The notes under the pieces are model-generated. The model was not told the origin of the DNA. It ran no database searches and saw only the letters and a program-made list of their open reading frames with translations. From positions 26,667,631 to 26,731,630 of the forward strand of contig OY821749.1 of the NCBI GenBank assembly GCA_963682055.1: a stretch of 64,000 bases of DNA. Direction: 5' to 3'. The translations under genes were made by a program, and so were the position numbers. Below are positions 47,904 through 58,184 of the stretch, in pieces; positions within the stretch are counted from its first letter, which is position 1, and each line of letters starts with the position of its first letter. Origin of the DNA: Primula veris. Lineage: Eukaryota > Streptophyta > Magnoliopsida > Ericales > Primulaceae.

Positions 47904-49243
47904 TCAATCGAGAAAACCTGTTTGTCGCCAAACCGTGTTCCTCACCTGCCTCAAGTCCCTTCCTTTTAAAGTCCTGCCAACGCCTTCAAGCACCGAAAAG
48001 GTTGTGTTATCCATCATTAACGAACCCTTTGCCACTATCTCGTGTGGCGGTAGCATCTCCTCCTCTTTCTCCTTCGTCTCGTCGTCATCCAAATCCCCTT
48101 TCAATAGACTAGTCGTAGCCACTGGAACACTCACCTGAAAAACACCAATAACTAAAATATAAATTCGGAATAAGGCGAAAAGTGGCAAAAACACCAAAAA
48201 CTACAAATTTAAGAAAAGTTGGAAAGTTCAGGAAAAACAACGCAAACAAAAGTTCTTACAGATTTATTTTATAAAAAAAACAGAATGATTCGGAAACGCA
48301 AAAGATATCAAAAAAAAAACTACTTTTATCTCCTCTCGACACTCTCTCGGAGACACTCGTCGGAGCCATATGCAGAAACTTCCGCCCGAGCTCGGTTTCT
48401 TGAAAATTAAAAAATAAGGAAAAGATTCATAAAGTCAGAATAAGCGGAAAAGTGCTCACAATTACCAAAAACTAAAAACTCAGAACATGCCAAAACACGA
48501 AAAAGAAGTGGAAATATTAGGGAAAAAATGGAAAATTGCAAACAAAAAAGCATCTCCTCTAGAACACTCACCTGAAAAAATACATTGAACGAATATAAAA
48601 TTTCAGGAAAAAAAACAAGCGGGGGAGATCAGTAAACAGTAAAAAAATGCTATAAATTACCTGAAGGCTGAAACATAAAAAAACAGAAAACATAGGAAAA
48701 TACAGAAAATCACAAAAATGGAGAGTTATTCAGAAAGTTAGAGAAATGGGAAAATGAAAACAAAAACACATCTCCTCCACTGGAAAACTCACCTGAAAAA
48801 CACCTAAAACGAAAATTAAAACGCCAAAAAGCCAAACAAAAAAGGCGAAAAGTGTCAAAAATTACTACTAATAAACTTAAAAATATGAGAATTATAAAAA
48901 AAATAGAAAAAAAGGAAAAATACAACCGAAAAAGCATCTCTACCAACGAAACACTCACCGGAGAGGAATGAAAAAACTTCCTAGCGGGAACCGACTGCGA
49001 GTCCTCCCTCGTCAGACCGAACACCATGGCCTTCCTCGACACGATCGGACGTCGTAGCACCTTCCCCTCCGTCAATGAAGCGGGTATCCCTGGCGAGTCA
49101 TGACGGAGAAGATCGGAGGAGAAGGCGGGGGGAGGGTGATCGGAGAAGTTGCCGGACCAGAATAGGTCGTTTTCGTCAAGGTCGCTGTCGAAGTGGAGAG
49201 AGGGAGGAGAGAGAACGGTTAGGAAGCGGTGGTGAGGGTCCAT
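47904..49243 (-). CDS. Senescence regulator S40 family (DUF584), two exons
   Basis: Exon 1 is 48,959-49,243 and exon 2 is 47,904-48,134, joined in frame to 171 residues. The C-terminal block EEEMLPPHEIVAK, then SVLEGVGRTLKGRDLRQVRNTVWRQTGF is the hallmark of the S40/DUF584 family, small plant nuclear proteins linked to leaf senescence. The N-terminus begins MDPHHRFLTVLSPP with a conserved-looking DENDLFWSG patch. The start is the first ATG and sits after a GA-rich leader. Exon 2 opens with GTGAGTGTTCC, almost the same as the intron's own donor GTGAGTGTTTC, so the splice boundary is repeated in sequence. A Mutator-like element has inserted 45 bp upstream of the ATG, so normal promoter contact is probably lost or altered. 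Confidence 0.9.
48135..48958 (-). repeat. Repeated splice-site-like units in the S40 intron
   Basis: On the minus strand the motif TTTTTCAGGTGAGTGTTCC at the true acceptor (near 48,135) recurs as related copies near 48,571 and 48,793, and the donor itself (48,958) begins GTGAGTGTTTC. Between them lie related A-rich units of roughly 165-435 bp that share GGCGAAAAGTG and AATTACCAAAAACT (plus strand). The intron appears to have grown by duplication of the exon edge. Confidence 0.7.
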
Positions 49244-49278
49244 TGCAGACTAGAGATATATTTAGAGAGAGAGAGAGA

Positions 49279-49288
49279 GATACAGGTG
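49279..49288. repeat. Left 10-bp target duplication of the Mutator-like element
   Basis: GATACAGGTG here is identical to 54,265-54,274. It lies in the GA-rich leader of the S40-family gene. Confidence 0.9.
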
Positions 49289-50208
49289 GGGGAGTTCTCC
49301 TTTTCAATAGAAATTTTCAATACGGGAAATGCTAACTAATATAACAGACGTGGGTTCAGCAAACCCACTGGATTTTTTTTATTTTTTTTTTTTCTTTCTT
49401 TCTTTCTTTCTTTCCTTTCCCTCACGTGGCTGCTGCAATTATTTTCTTTTCTTCTGTATCTTCTTCTCTTATTCTTCACTTCGTTTTTTATTTTAATATA
49501 TCAAACAATTTCACAATTTTATCCAAAAACTTCCCCAATTTTATCCCAAAAAAACCCTAACCATCAGCCATCAAATTCTTTCATATATCAAATTAATATA
49601 TTTTTTTACCAAATCAACACCACTCTACCACTACAATTATTCTCAATTTTACCCAAAAAAAAACATCTCCCAATTTACCCAAAAAAAAAAAACTTCCTAA
49701 AAAAAACACTAACCATCAACAATCAAACTCATTCATATATCAAATTAATATTTTTTTTTTCTCAAATCAACATCACTCTACCATTACAATTATCCCCAAT
49801 TTTACCCAAAAACAAAACATCTCCCAATTTACCCAAAAAACTCAATTTTACCAAAAAAAAACTCTAACCATCAACCATCAAACTCCTCCATATATCAAAT
49901 TAATATTTTTTTTTTTCTCAAATCAACATCACTCTACCACTACATTTATCCCCAATTTTACCCACAAAAAAAAACTATCCAAATTTACCAAAATAAAACC
50001 TCCCCCAATTTTACAAAAAATAAATTCTAACCATCAACCACCAAACTACTTCCTATATCAAATTAAGATCATTTTTTTTCTCAAATCAACATCACTCTAC
50101 CACTACAATTATCAAGTAAGTATTTATTTTTATTATTGAGTTTTAATTTTATGTAAATAAATATAATTATTAATAAGTTATAACATTTATTAATTAAAAG
50201 TTTTTAAC
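49289..50208 (+). repeat. Left terminal inverted repeat
   Basis: About 920 bp. The outer part has a (TTTC)n run near 49,392. The inner part is built of about four tandem units of roughly 120-175 bp sharing CATATATCAAATTAATAT, TCAAATCAACATCACTCTAC and CCCAATTTTACCC. The same order is seen, inverted, at the right end. Confidence 0.88.
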
Positions 50209-50216
50209 ATCATCAG

Positions 50217-50423
50217 ATAGGGATCATCATTGATCAAAGCGGAAACAATGTCAGGCCTTTTCCCATGCCAAATATTAGTGCCGGGTGGAAAAAGACTCGC
50301 TCTTGTGAAGCTTCTCCATGGGAAGAAGTTTTTAGACCAAATTTTAATTATTATGAAGCTTTAAGAAGAATGTCGAGATCGGACACTTATTTTAGTGTTA
50401 CCAATTTATCAGATGATGAATAA
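50217..50423 (+). CDS. Possible last exon of a second gene in the Mutator-like element
   Basis: After a plausible 3' splice site (CATCATCAG at 50,208-50,216) an open frame of 68 codons runs to TAA. It reads IGIIIDQSGNNVRPFP, then ISAGWKKTRSCEASPWEEVF, and ends in SVTNLSDDE. It converges on the plant mobile domain gene. I do not recognise the family; it might be the tail of a captured or transposition-related gene. Confidence 0.4.
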   Translation: MGIIIDQSGNNVRPFPMPNISAGWKKTRSCEASPWEEVFRPNFNYYEALRRMSRSDTYFSVTNLSDDE

Positions 50424-50646
50424 TTATAATGTTGTAACAAATGTTAGCTATTTTACGTATTTCACATTTCGTGAATTTTGCTTAATGTCTCTATTTATTA
50501 CTTGGCTATTGTTATTTAATTACTTGGCTAAATACAAACGGGAAAACGAAATAAAACTGTCACACATGATTTGGTACAAAATATATAAAACGAAAAATAC
50601 TACTAACTCATGCACCACTAAAAACATACTCTTAAATAAAAATACT

Positions 50647-52986
50647 TCAAAAACCCGTGCTCGGTCCTTCGTCAGGAAAAACATTGGGGTTTGGGGTTTG
50701 ATACTCATTAAAAAAATCGCTTGTCATGTCATGCGTAAACGATGAAGTAGGCATTTGAGGCTGAACCCATGGACAAAAATCGCTTCTCATGTCATGCGCA
50801 AACGATGAAGTAAAATGTCGAGGCTGAACCCATGGACAAAAATCGTTTGTCATGTCATGCGCAAATGATGTGGTAGAATGTCGAGGCTGAACCCATGGAC
50901 TCCAATCGCTTGTCATGTCATGCGCAAATGATGAAGTAGGCATTTGAGGCTGAACCCATGGACTCCATTGTGAATTTTGCTCAGGATATGTGTATGACGA
51001 CTGTGGGATGTAACAATCACTAGTAGAGTAAGTCGGACCCGAATCCGGACCCGAAGGTGGATGTGGTGGGACGTTCGAAGGCTGTTGGTGCGGTATTTCG
51101 GCATGGTCCAATACTGGAGGTCTCCTTCCAACAGCTTTAATCATATTCCAATATTTTTGTATCTTACTCGTCTTACCCTTTCGAACCGCCTTTTCATAAT
51201 TTTGTTCCAATTCTTCAAACTACAAAACACAAAGACATTAATAAAGACATTAAAATACTGATTAATAAAACTATTTAAAAAATGGCGTCCTGAATTAATA
51301 TTTTATTTTCACAAGGTGCGAAGTCATTAAGGTCTAAAGTCTCAAGTCATCATAATTATAAATAAAAAAAATATTAATGTTAACAATTAAAAAAGTTGCT
51401 AAATAAGTACCATGTATTCCATAACGCCCGCAACTGGTTGCACACCTTTTTCTTGTGGGTGCGTCACAGGCGGACCTATCCTTTTTCTGGTGATTCTATT
51501 ATACCATCTCATGTAGTTATCACTTACTATTTGGATGTCATTATGAAATTCGGATGTTTGAACGTGTTCTGCTCTTGCATTCCAAGTCTCAATGTGCTCT
51601 TGATAACGTTGCATCCAGTTATAGTCCGCATGACCTTTACGGCTCAGTGTGCGTAAGTTTTTAGAGTTTTTGGCGGGAGGAGGTATTTTTTGTATCATAC
51701 CAAATTGTGGCATCACTCTTTCCGGATTATGATACTCCACTAAATCCGTACATATAAGAGGGACGCTTGAACGCCATATACATTGACCTGCCTTCGAGCA
51801 ATCAGCCAAATCATCCAGTTTTGGATACGGCTCCCAAATGACCTGATAGTAAAAAATAAAAATTATTAATAGTGAGAAAGAGGGTTACAATTTTCTATAT
51901 ATAAATAGACAAACAAATATGAAAAAATATTTACCTGACGATGACCCACCATGTCAAACAAGTCACGAAATACCCGAACGCTATGAAAAGGGATACCTGT
52001 TGTATACGTCATCTTACATCTAGCCAATCTGTATAATATTTAAAAAACCAAATAGCAAAATTAATCATATAATTCATATCAATAATTTTAACGACGAAAA
52101 CTAAAAGCAAACTTATCAACCTGCGTCCAAAAGGATAAGATGGAAACCCTTCAGGTGGCGTATCATCCGCTGAATATTTAGGAACCAAAAACCTAAATCT
52201 ACTCCATGCCCAATATTGCAACAATTGCAATGCGCCAGTCACCCCCCTTTTTGATTTGCCTCTTTTGTCAATAAGAGCTGCTTTTGTTAGTGACCTATAT
52301 GTATATCCTAATATGGCTGAACCCCAACTATATTGTCCGTAGATATCAAAATCTCTCATATAAGCTAAATAGTGTACTGGCACACCAACTCTTTTGTCGT
52401 CTTGTAAATACTGACTTCCAATAATCAATAACATACATGCTCTTGTAACACGCATAATATAGTCCACAGATGAAAACTTGTTGACAGATTGAGGGTTAAA
52501 TGTATAACACAATCAACTAAATTTAATCATCCCATCATCAGTAAAAGTATCACGTGTAACTATACCTAATAAATCAGTTACCAAGGCATGTTTAACCGTT
52601 GTTGTAAATCCACTTTCATCACTTACAAGAGCATTTCCGTCCACTTTAACCCCACCTAATACCTCTATATCTTGAAGAGTCATTGTTAACTCTCCAATCG
52701 GAAAATGAAACGTACTAGTCTCTGGTCTCCAGCGCTCGATTAATGCAGTTATCAAATGATTATCAACTTTTCTATATCCCAAACTATACAACCCATAAAA
52801 ACCAGCCACATTTAGCAAATATAAAACTCTATGATCATCAATTACCGGAAACCGATTATAGTTACGAATGTCCTTTTTTTCGTCTAACAAAGTTGATCCC
52901 CAAATGATATTACAAATATGATGTTTCTGCTCATATAAAACGGTATCATCAATGGGACCTGGATTTAACTTTATTTTTTCTGTCAT
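50647..52986 (-). pseudogene. Plant mobile domain (MAIN-like) gene with one in-frame stop
   Basis: Exons 52,121-52,986, 51,935-52,028, 51,411-51,842 and 50,647-51,219 keep frame across GT-AG introns over 655 codons. The plant mobile domain is seen in LLNVAGFYGLYSLG, LITALIERWRPETSTFHFP, GELTMTLQDIEVLGGVKVDG, DIYGQYSWGSAILGYTYRSL and LLQYWAWSRFRFL. This domain occurs in host proteins MAIN and MAIL1, which act in silencing and genome stability, and in plant transposons. The tail has four tandem 21-residue repeats (PWVQP...TSSFAHDM). One TGA at 52,513-52,515, where the family usually has Trp, interrupts the chain. All other parts look well conserved, so the damage seems recent, or it could be a local assembly or base-call error. 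Confidence 0.85.
50690..50960 (-). repeat. Four 63-bp coding tandem repeats in the mobile-domain gene
   Basis: Each unit encodes 21 residues of the pattern (W/C)PWVQP...SFAHDM.(S/N)D. The copies differ at a few positions and keep frame. They form a Trp- and Pro-rich tail after the mobile domain, which is not a usual part of the host MAIN proteins as far as I know. Confidence 0.9.
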
Positions 52987-53333
52987 AGGTACCTAAACAA
53001 TTGAATATATTAACAAATATCACTATCAAATATAAATGATACAATAACATATTTAACATAAATTTAAATATATGAGATAATACATTTAACTTCCAAAAAA
53101 TTATAAAAATCCAACAACTTAATTACTAACCTAAACTCCAAATTAATAAAATGTCTCTAACAAAACAAGTTCACATGTACATGCCGAAACAAGTTTTTTT
53201 AAATCATTTATCTAAGTTATTTTCATTACTCAAGTGTTATTAGAGTAACATATAACATTATATAATTAGAACTTAATATTAGTTGTGATTAAACAAATTT
53301 GAAGATAAATATTTAAAGGTTAATAAAAAAAGT

Positions 53334-54264
53334 TAAAAACTTTTAATTAATAAATGTTATAACTTATTAATAATTATATTTATTTACATAAAATTAAAAC
53401 TCAATAATAAAAAGAAATACTTACTTGATAATTGTAGTGGTAGAGTGATGTTGATTTGAGAAAAAAAATGATCTTAATTTGATATAGGAAGTAGTTTGGT
53501 GGTTGATTGTTAGAATTTATTTTTTGTAAAATTGGGGGAGGTTTTATTTTGGTAAATTTGGATAGTTTTTTTTTTTTGGTAAAATTGGGGATAAATGTAG
53601 TGGTAGAGTGATGTTGATTTGAGAAAAAAAATATATTAATTTGATATATGAAGGAGTTTGATGGTTGATGGTTAGAGTTTTTTTTTGGTAAAATTGGGTT
53701 TTTTGGGTAAATTGGGAGATGTTTTGTTTTTGGGTAAAATTGAGGATAATTGTAGTGGTAGAGTGATGTTGATTTGAGAAAAAAAAAATATTAATTTGAT
53801 ATATAAATGAGTTTGATTGTTGATGGTTAGTGTTTTTTTTTAGGAAGTTTTTTTTTTTTTTGGTAAATTGGGAGATGTTTTTTTTTTGGTAAAATTGAGA
53901 ATAATTGTAGTGGTAGAGTGGTGTTGATTTGGTAAAAAATATATTAATTTGATATATGAAGGAATTTGATGGTTGATGGTTAGGGTTTTTTTGGGATAAA
54001 ATTGGGGAAGTTTTTGGATAAAATTGTGAAATTGTTTGATATATTAAAATAAAAAACGAAGTGAAGAATAAGAGAAGAAGATACAGAAGAAAAGAAAATA
54101 ATTGCAGCAGCCACGTGAGGAAAGGAAAGGAAAGGAAAGAAAGAAAGAAAGAAAGAAAGAAAGAAAAAAAAAAAAATAAAAAAAAAATCCACGTAGACGT
54201 GGGTTTGCTGAACCCACGTCTGTTATATTAGTTAGCATTTCCCCTATTGAAAAGAGAACTCCCC
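53334..54264 (-). repeat. Right terminal inverted repeat
   Basis: About 930 bp, inverted copy of 49,289-50,208 with the same internal tandem units and a (GAAA)n run near 54,138. Small differences between arms, such as an 11-bp stretch TTTTCAATACG present only near 49,315 and an ACGTAGACGTGG region near 54,191, show some divergence since insertion. Confidence 0.88.
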
Positions 54265-54274
54265 GATACAGGTG
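54265..54274. repeat. Right 10-bp target duplication of the Mutator-like element
   Basis: GATACAGGTG, identical to the left copy at 49,279-49,288. The DNA beyond it (GTGTGTATGTATAGAGATAGAG, beginning just after) would be the original continuation of the S40-family leader or promoter. Confidence 0.9.
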
Positions 54275-54824
54275 TGTGTATGTATAGAGATAGAGATATA
54301 ATGAATGTGTACGGTATTGGGGTGTATATCCTGCCCACTCAAACGACCAGAGTGAAAATTTATTTATTTTACAGATAAACGAAGTGTAATAAGATATAAT
54401 TAAATTATATTAGAGTTATTTATTTTGTAATGAAATTAAATTAAATAAAAATAATATGTGACGTGTACTTTAAATATTTTACTGGTCCTCAAATGAACAA
54501 TTTGAGTGCTCAGAAAATACTCTGCCGTATATAGAGAGAGAGAGTGGGGAGACTGGTGGAGAAGAAGAAGAAGGGGCTGATTCACAAATTCACGTGAATT
54601 TGTTTTTAGTACATTTATAAAAAAAACTAATCAAATATAGTACAAAGTAAAATTATAAAATCCAAAAAACAGGAATGTAAATAAATAAATAAAAAGAGAA
54701 AGAAACATTAACATATCATGAAAACTAATATATTACAACTATTAAAATTTATCCACGCGTTATGAATGAATAAAAAAGACCAATTTTCAAGTTGTGTACT
54801 AAGTTACTAATAACTAAAAGAATT
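54275..54824 (-). promoter_or_regulatory. Displaced upstream region of the S40-family gene (inferred)
   Basis: This DNA would have adjoined the S40-family leader before the transposon came in. GA-rich tracts at 54,531-54,575 resemble leader sequence, and AT-rich stretches follow. No specific site is identified; the promoter role is inferred from position only. Confidence 0.35.
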
Positions 54825-54833
54825 GTTATGTCC

Positions 54834-56192
54834 GATCCGACACGTGTATCAATCCGCATCCGATCCGAAATTTTTCGATTTGAGAGTAATCCCGACCCGT
54901 CAAACTTCGGGATCGGGATTGGGTGATAATTTTAATTTCGTCGGGTGTCCCGACCCAACCCGATTTTAAAATTAGTTTATATTTTATATAAAAATATAAA
55001 TTAATTCATATCAAATGCAAGTGTTGATAATTAAACCTTTTAGGGATATAAACCGTTTACTACCTTATATTTTATTAAAAATTCAATTTTATTTCCTCTA
55101 CTCTATTTTGTTCATTTTAGGGCATTGTACAATATCAATTCACTCAATTTTTTAACTCATCCGTCAATTATTTCACAAAATGGACGACACACGTCTGCAC
55201 GTGACTAACTTTTGATCGTTTTATGAGTTAAGTTTATGTTTGGTAAGAATTGGGATGAAGCGAAGATAGAAAAATGTATTATTCTGTCTCTTCTGTTTAT
55301 TTTTATTTTTTTATTTGACCTATGTTACAAATGAACAAAATACATTTGTCGTTAATAGAATTTAGTAACGTGCAAGTACATGTCGTCCATTTTGTGAAGT
55401 AATTGACGGATGAGATACAAAATTGAATGTATTTATATTGTATATGACGTTAAAATGAACAAAATAGATTAGATGGAATAAAATTGAATTTTTTGTAAAG
55501 TACAGAGTAGTTAACGGTTCATACCCCACCCGACCTTTTAGCTCTAAAATACAATGTAAGCACTATACCATATGAGCTACAATACTTTTTGTTTTATATA
55601 TTAATTATAATTAAATAACTATAATATAGATTTATAGTTTTGAATATATGAAACTATTAAAATAAAAAATATACTTAAATTAAAAAGTTATATTGTTATT
55701 TTCAAGAAAGATAAATGATTATTATTTTCCGATTATAAAAATTATAATAATAATTTATCTCATTTAATATGATAATTGTTGATTGTGTGAATAAAACTAA
55801 ATAATAAAACAATCTGATAAAAAACATATCAATTTTTTATCTATTCCATTATTTGTATTTTCACTCTATTTTTTCTACTACATGCTAAACTTTTTTTCAT
55901 TTATTATGAATGTTATTTTTAAACTAAAATCATGTTTCGTGTTAATAACATGCTTAGATACTTCTCAAGTAAAAATGGTTAATAAAAAATGCATCGTCGT
56001 AAAATAAAAAAATATGTCGAGAGATTCGGGATAAACCTATCCCGACCCTACGGGATCCCGAAAATTCGGGTCCCGAAAAAGTCGGGTCCCGACTTTTGTC
56101 GGATCGGGATTTTTTTTTCACTTTCGAAAGTAATCGGATCGAGATACGGATTGAACGTTTACGGGTAGGATCACGACCCGAACCCACGCCTA
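54834..56192. mobile_element. Probable hAT-like non-autonomous element, 1.36 kb
   Basis: A 9-bp direct repeat GTTATGTCC (54,825-54,833 and 56,193-56,201) bounds sequence whose ends are rich in GATCGGGAT / CCCGACCC motifs in inverted arrangement. The right end AACCCACGCCTA fits a hAT-type terminus, but the left end does not match it well. No coding frame. A second inverted-repeat element is nested inside. Confidence 0.6.
55044..55532. mobile_element. Nested Mutator-type MITE with about 160-bp arms
   Basis: Left-arm text (TATTTTGTTCATTTTA, CTCATCCGTCAATTA, TTCACAAAATGGACGACA) reappears inverted at 55,370-55,470. A 9-bp direct repeat ACCTTTTAG (55,035-55,043 and 55,533-55,541) lies at the borders, although the outermost bases of the two arms do not match exactly. 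Confidence 0.7.
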
Positions 56193-56201
56193 GTTATGTC
56201 C

Positions 56202-57772
56202 ATGTATTATACGTGAATGACGTACTTTATATCGAAACCCGTGCACTAAACCATGACGATTTGCTTCTGTTCATCGTGTCGATATACGTAAAAGATAAAT
56301 ATATAATTTGCACATTTATTAGCACATTAACCACATCATCATGTTATGTGTGAGGTGCCAAAACAGTTTAAACTAAACATATTTAATTGTTAATCAGTTT
56401 GATTTAATTTTGTATCGTTTCCTATGTGTCTAAAAACACTAAGTGTCGGAAATGTGAACATATCATTACCCGTCAATTTATATTTTTGTTAACTTATTCT
56501 ACATTTTTACTAATACCCTGTTTATAAGTAAGAATTACTTTAATTAAAGTACATTGAAAATAATTACTTAATGTTTGTAGGGCCCATATTAAAAAAAGTC
56601 TGTAGCATTTTAATATTTTATTAACATTAATGTAAGTATAAAAGGTATTGAACTCAGTAAAATAGTTTAAGAAATAATTCAAAACCTTGTTGATTTTTGT
56701 TTTATGCAACATAGTCAAATCATTAAAAAAATGAAGCAAAGGTTTTGGTTTAATTTAGATTTATAAATTTGATGCTACAAAATCATTTATTTTTTGAAGA
56801 TCACAAATAAAAGTGAATAAAAATAATATAGCTTTAACTCACTTACGGTGGAAATACACTTTCATTAATTTGAGTGTATTTTTTTGATTTTATTGGGGTA
56901 TCAATTTATAACACTTAGGAGTATGATGAGATTAGGATGTAGCGTGTTTGGTATAAAAAGCGGAGGCGGTACTATTAGTAACATGAGATTAGAAATGATG
57001 AGAAATTAGGATATTTAAAATAATAGGGGGGGTGTGGTATTGAGAAATGTGAGTATTTGGAGTAAAGAAGGATGTGATATATATATATTTTGCAAGTTTA
57101 TTTATTATAGATATAAATGTAAGTTTGTAAAATATTACAACCCCAATAAAAAACAAAGGAACAATTCATTGATATTTCATGTATGTAATATTAATACCAC
57201 ATTCATTTGTTATACCGCTATAGTACGAAGATATTGCTAGTCCCATTATTACCAATACCGTAACCAAATGAGACTTTAGGCCTTGGTAGGTTGGGATGGG
57301 ATTAAGCGGAATAGGATTACAAATGTAGTAGGTCCCATAAATAATATGTCTGGGTGGACGAAACTATTAGTATAACGGGATAACAAATGACCCAAAATAA
57401 CATAATTTGTAATATTAGGGGAGGATGTTATTTGTAGTCCCGGAATTACATGTACTCTCCTTTTCATTATCCGATCTTAATGCCAAGTGTATTCGTAGTC
57501 TCAGAACTACTAATTCCGCAACCAAACGAGACCTTAGTATAGAAATACACTCAAACCAACAAGGAGAAATTAAAACTAGCATATTACCTGGAGTAAAAAG
57601 GAAGTTTTTCAGAATATCAGAACCATTACCAACTAAACCAAAACATATAGAACCATAACCAAAAATAGTCAAAACTATAGGTCGTAGTAGTATACAACAA
57701 ATTCACCGGATCCAAAAACATATACATATACATATACATACATACAGTAATAAATATATACAGATTGATTAT
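56202..57772. other. Intergenic stretch upstream of SNX1 with MITE-like pieces
   Basis: Segments such as GTAGCGTGTTTGGTATAAAA near 56,940 and GCAACCAAACGAGACCTTAG near 57,518 look like opposite ends of a GTTTGG-type MITE, and CGTAACCAAATGAGACTTTA near 57,260 is a third such end. No gene was seen. Confidence 0.45.
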
Positions 57773-57790
57773 TAATTATATAAAAAATTA
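57773..57790 (+). promoter_or_regulatory. Possible TATA box of SNX1
   Basis: ATTATATAAAAAATTAG lies about 110 bp upstream of the SNX1 ATG, a suitable distance for a short leader. This is a motif match only. Confidence 0.4.
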
Positions 57791-57894
57791 GATATATGTA
57801 TTTATAACTTAGCGTCGTCGCAAAGGTCTCCACCGCCCTACTCCGGCGGATTCTAGAGAGAGAAATAGAAATAAAAAAACCCTAAACCCACACG

Positions 57895-58151
57895 ATGATT
57901 ACTACTCAGGTAAATCTCCTAATCCAATCCAATTATTTTCTGTATGTAAATATGTTTCTGTAAATTAAGTGGTTAAATTAAAATTAAACAACAGAGGAGC
58001 TTCTCAAATCAGAGCCCTAGATCTCCGTCGACGCCGCAGGGGAAACCCTATTTATCGGTATCGGTGACCGATCCTGCGAAGATGGGGAATGGTGTTCAGG
58101 CCTATATATCTTACAAAGTCATCACCAAGGTAATTAATTACTTACATATAC

Positions 58152-58184
<33 letters not shown>

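Larger units (their letters stand above)
49289..54264. mobile_element. Mutator-like TIR element (4,976 bp) carrying a plant mobile domain gene
   Basis: Both ends start with GGGGAGTTCTC and continue as inverted repeats to about 50,208 at the left and from about 53,334 at the right (roughly 0.92 kb each). Shared text includes AATGCTAACTAATATAACAG, GTGGGTTCAGCAAACCCA and TCACGTGGCTGCTGCAATTA. A perfect 10-bp direct duplication GATACAGGTG flanks it, in the 8-11-bp range of Mutator elements. The interior, about 3.1 kb, encodes a plant mobile domain protein on the minus strand and a short frame on the plus strand, but I see no mudrA transposase, so it should need a helper element. It sits in the 5' leader region of the S40-family gene. 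Confidence 0.92.

Noticed and set aside
48710..48958. Extension of the S40 frame beyond the donor (VSVSLVEMLF...)
   Set aside because: This is read-through into the intron; the GTGAGT donor at 48,958 joins to the DUF584 exon in frame.
53980..54238. Phe-rich frames at the right end of the Mutator-like element
   Set aside because: They come from the (GAAA)n tract inside the terminal inverted repeat.
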